A DNA stretch of 64,000 bases, from contig JACBWW010000022.1 in NCBI GenBank assembly GCA_020086605.1, positions 3,649,244 through 3,713,243 on the forward strand, read 5' to 3'. Under the pieces are notes generated by a model, which searched no databases, had not been told where the DNA came from, and saw only the letters and a list, made by a program, of their open reading frames with translations. The first letter of the stretch is position 1. Every line of letters starts with the position of its first letter. The stretch is from Lanius collurio. Taxonomy: Eukaryota > Chordata > Aves > Passeriformes > Laniidae. The translations under genes and the position numbers were made by a program. This document shows positions 61,301 through 64,000 of this stretch, piece after piece.

Positions 61301-64000
61301 TGTTTTTGCTAAGGAGCATTCAGTACTAACACAGGGTATTGCAGATATGGGTACGATGGAGTGCAAAATCAGGATGCTCCTACAAATGTATGAATTTAAG
61401 ATGGAGACAATGGAAATAGACTAATGGTACTCATTAATTACACTACTATGAAATGTGGTACTTTTCCCTAATGCTCCAAAAAAGTTTCAAGACCATAACA
61501 TCAGCTTCAACTGGATTGAGACTACAAAACCAATACTAGATTCTTTCACTAAAAGTAAGCTTTGTGTACTGTGATACCCAGCACTCCACCCAGTTAGTTT
61601 TTCTCTGCAGTGAAGGGAAGTTGATTATAGTGAAAGTGGAAGTATGGCTCTAATAGCTGGGACTTATTTCTCAAAGCCCAGCTCAGTAACTGAACCCTAC
61701 CCTGCCATGGGCTGTGTAGGCAGATTGGTTTTCAAACACACCATGGGATATCAGATACAGTTATGCTCAAAAGCCAGGACTGGTTGTGGGAGCTCCCCTG
61801 TGTGCTCTGGGGTAGCCAAAAGGCAGCTGTGTTCTGACTAGGACAGAAACTGAAATTTACTCAAGCCATTTGGGAACTTCTTCAGTTTCCCTCTTCTCCA
61901 CAGACTGGGGCTCTGCAGGTTTCCTATTTGTTTTATTAGTACAGGTTTACGGTTCAAGGACAACATAAGTTGGGAGAGTAGGGATCACATTATTTTTAGC
62001 ATATAGATAAATATACCTTAAAAAGAAAATAAAACTTAGTCATGCAAACCTAGCATTTACAACAGTTGTATGGATAAGAACGACGTGTGTAAAACTACAT
62101 GTTACTTATTGAAAGAATCTGGAAATAACAAACGGTCACAAATAGCATTGTGTGTCCTATAGGTCATGGGGAGGTATTTTATCCTGAGATCAGTGAGAAG
62201 TAAATAAAATCTGCCAAATTTTTAAATTAAATATTCAAAAATTTTCAAGTAAAAATTAGCTAGATTTTAAAAAGATTTATTTTCTGCATTTTGTGCATCT
62301 AAAAATAAAGTCAATTTTCATTCTTTCAAATTGAAATACATTCTGGGACCAGCACAAAAATTGGCACCAGGATACAGCCTCATGGGGCTAAGATATAAGC
62401 TGATTAAGTTCTTCTTAGGAGACAGAGTTAATTTTGAAGTTGGGGAGTGTTGAAGAAACTCAATTCCCCTTTCTTTTTCCCCTTAAATGTTGTGCATTTT
62501 AAGAATTAAAAAAAAATTATCTTTATCATTGTAATGAAAATCTGTGATTACAGCTGTTGTTTATCTTTTATTTCAAAGAAATGATTTTTCACTTGCAAGG
62601 GTCATATGTTAAGATGTTTTTGGGGTTTTTTTGTACTACAGTCAGCACAACAAACACTATGGTTTGACATACATTTGTAAATAAAGGCTATGCCAAGTGC
62701 AAGCTGGGAAATCAGCTTTAGTCAAAGTTTTCCTGTAAACAAAATAATAGCCAAATAACCTCAAAGTATGCAGGAAAGAAAATGTAGGCTAATGTGGAAG
62801 TTATGATAAGTGTTCTTGGCAAATTGTGGTGTGTGCAGCAACCACTGTGGGTTATTCAGAGCTGCTAAGAGGACACTGAAAGAAGCCTGCTGTACAGGTG
62901 CTAGGTTTGGATTTAAGAAATAGTCTGTACAGTATCAAACTATATAAAAAGCTTAAAAACCACAATGAGAATATATTTTAAAAATTTTTTCTATATTGTA
63001 AAAAATTTTAAATTAGGTCCAAGCTACCATTAAAAAAGATATTAAATGTGCAGTTTTCCAAGTGGAAACAAGGGGCACAAGAAGGATTCCACAGGGGTTA
63101 ATTAGAATTGCTTTGTGATTTGTTTCCAGTACCTTCATATATTCAGTAATCACACAGACCTCAGAACAGTTCTCTTCAGGCAAGTAGGACATGAGCTAAA
63201 AGTATCATCACTGATTTCAGTAGGGAAGATTGGCTGCAACAAGGAGTAAAAAGCTATTTTAAGAGACAAATGTACAGTACAATCTCGTTATGTAAATACT
63301 TGGAAAACTCAGGAACAAAATTGTTTCCTAAGTACAGAGCTGTGAAATCAGTGTGCCATATGGAGCTATAATATACGGCAGAATATTTTAAAATCCTAAA
63401 CCTTCTTGAAAGAAAACTGTTGTAAAAGTCTGTATCTAGAATAAAATGACTACTCACTTGTGTTTTAACTGAAAGCTGGAAAGCTATTTCCAAATGTACT
63501 AAAATTAATATAACTTGATGTTGTTTAAAGGCAGTAACCCTTTTCACTTATTTCTCACAAAGCATAGAGTGTGGAGATGATAATTAAAGCCAAGTGAAAC
63601 AGATGGCTGTAACATAATTCATGAGTCTTAACCAGCACTTAATACTAACTCTACTTTCAATTTGACAAATACAATAAGACATCTATGTTGACATACACGT
63701 GGTGCACTTAACTACTTTTATTTATGCAAGTGAGGTATTAAAATTGTCTTGAAAAGCAGACATCTAAAGAAGAGAAAATGGTATGAAGAAGAGAATAGTA
63801 GTTACTGTTTTCAGTGTTCAGTGATTAGTAGTTGTAAGGTGTTTTCTTCCAATATCCTATCTTATAATTTCCATGCACAAGTGTCCGTCTTCTCCACTAG
63901 ACAGGTAGCTTGGGAAGATGGGAGGAAATCCACTATTTTTTCAGTAAGAATTAATTATGAAGACTGGTTTTGTTTTTTGAAATGAATAAGCTAAAAGTGT
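58353..64000. other. AT-rich intergenic sequence to window end
   Basis: No gene recognised. Contains adjacent perfect hairpins at 59581-59627 and an AT-rich near-palindrome around 62975-63013. Short frames (for example 63254-63547 minus and 63749-63985 plus) look random. Confidence 0.55.
59581..59627. repeat. Two adjacent perfect 10-bp inverted repeats
   Basis: Arms TTTCAAACCA (59581-59590) and TGGTTTGAAA (59597-59606) enclose a 6-base loop. Arms AAAAATAATT (59604-59613) and AATTATTTTT (59618-59627) enclose a 4-base loop. The two stems share three bases, so they would compete. AT-rich cruciform potential only; no function is assigned. Confidence 0.85.

Noticed and set aside
34190..64000. NETO2 (expected next gene from human order)
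   Set aside because: No CUB, LDLa or cytoplasmic-tail exon of NETO2 was recognised; the gene probably lies beyond the right edge.

Overview
The window is nuclear vertebrate DNA, almost certainly from a bird. Genes have many short exons with GT-AG introns. CpG-rich promoters sit in AT-rich surroundings. Two repeats match the antisense 3' part of the avian/reptilian CR1 LINE. The gene order GPT2 > borealin-2 > < DNAJA2 fits the sauropsid counterpart of the human 16q GPT2-DNAJA2-NETO2 region. No prokaryotic features (operons, CRISPR, IS elements) are present. A 400-base run of N (33790-34189) marks an assembly gap.

Layout. (1) 1-2662 is intron, followed by the last eight coding exons of GPT2 (mitochondrial alanine aminotransferase 2, + strand, 2663-10708) and a long 3' UTR ending near an AATAAA at 13319. 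(2) 13.4-15.2 kb is a spacer with a TG microsatellite and a 3' CR1 fragment. It abuts the CpG island and first exon of CDCA9/borealin-2 (+ strand, ten coding exons, 15365-21950), a chromosomal passenger complex subunit. (3) DNAJA2 (- strand) lies tail-to-tail with CDCA9. Eight of its nine coding exons are visible at 24212-31249; the first, encoding the start of the J-domain, is not visible and is probably in the N gap. (4) From the gap to 64 kb is about 30 kb with no recognisable protein-coding gene. It holds a CR1 fragment, AT-rich unique sequence, a few GC-rich patches, simple repeats, and some exon-like cassettes with good splice sites that could belong to an unannotated lncRNA.

The three genes have unrelated jobs (amino-acid metabolism, mitosis, protein folding); their linkage reflects conserved vertebrate synteny, not a pathway. 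I found no convincing undescribed system. The best leads are a CDCA9 intron with a GC donor that is the only one I found keeping the frame, a perfect 16-bp minisatellite in CDCA9 intron 1, the missing DNAJA2 first exon, and the candidate non-coding exons at 53.8-58.4 kb. All calls come from reading the sequence and from recalled family knowledge; no database search was run.
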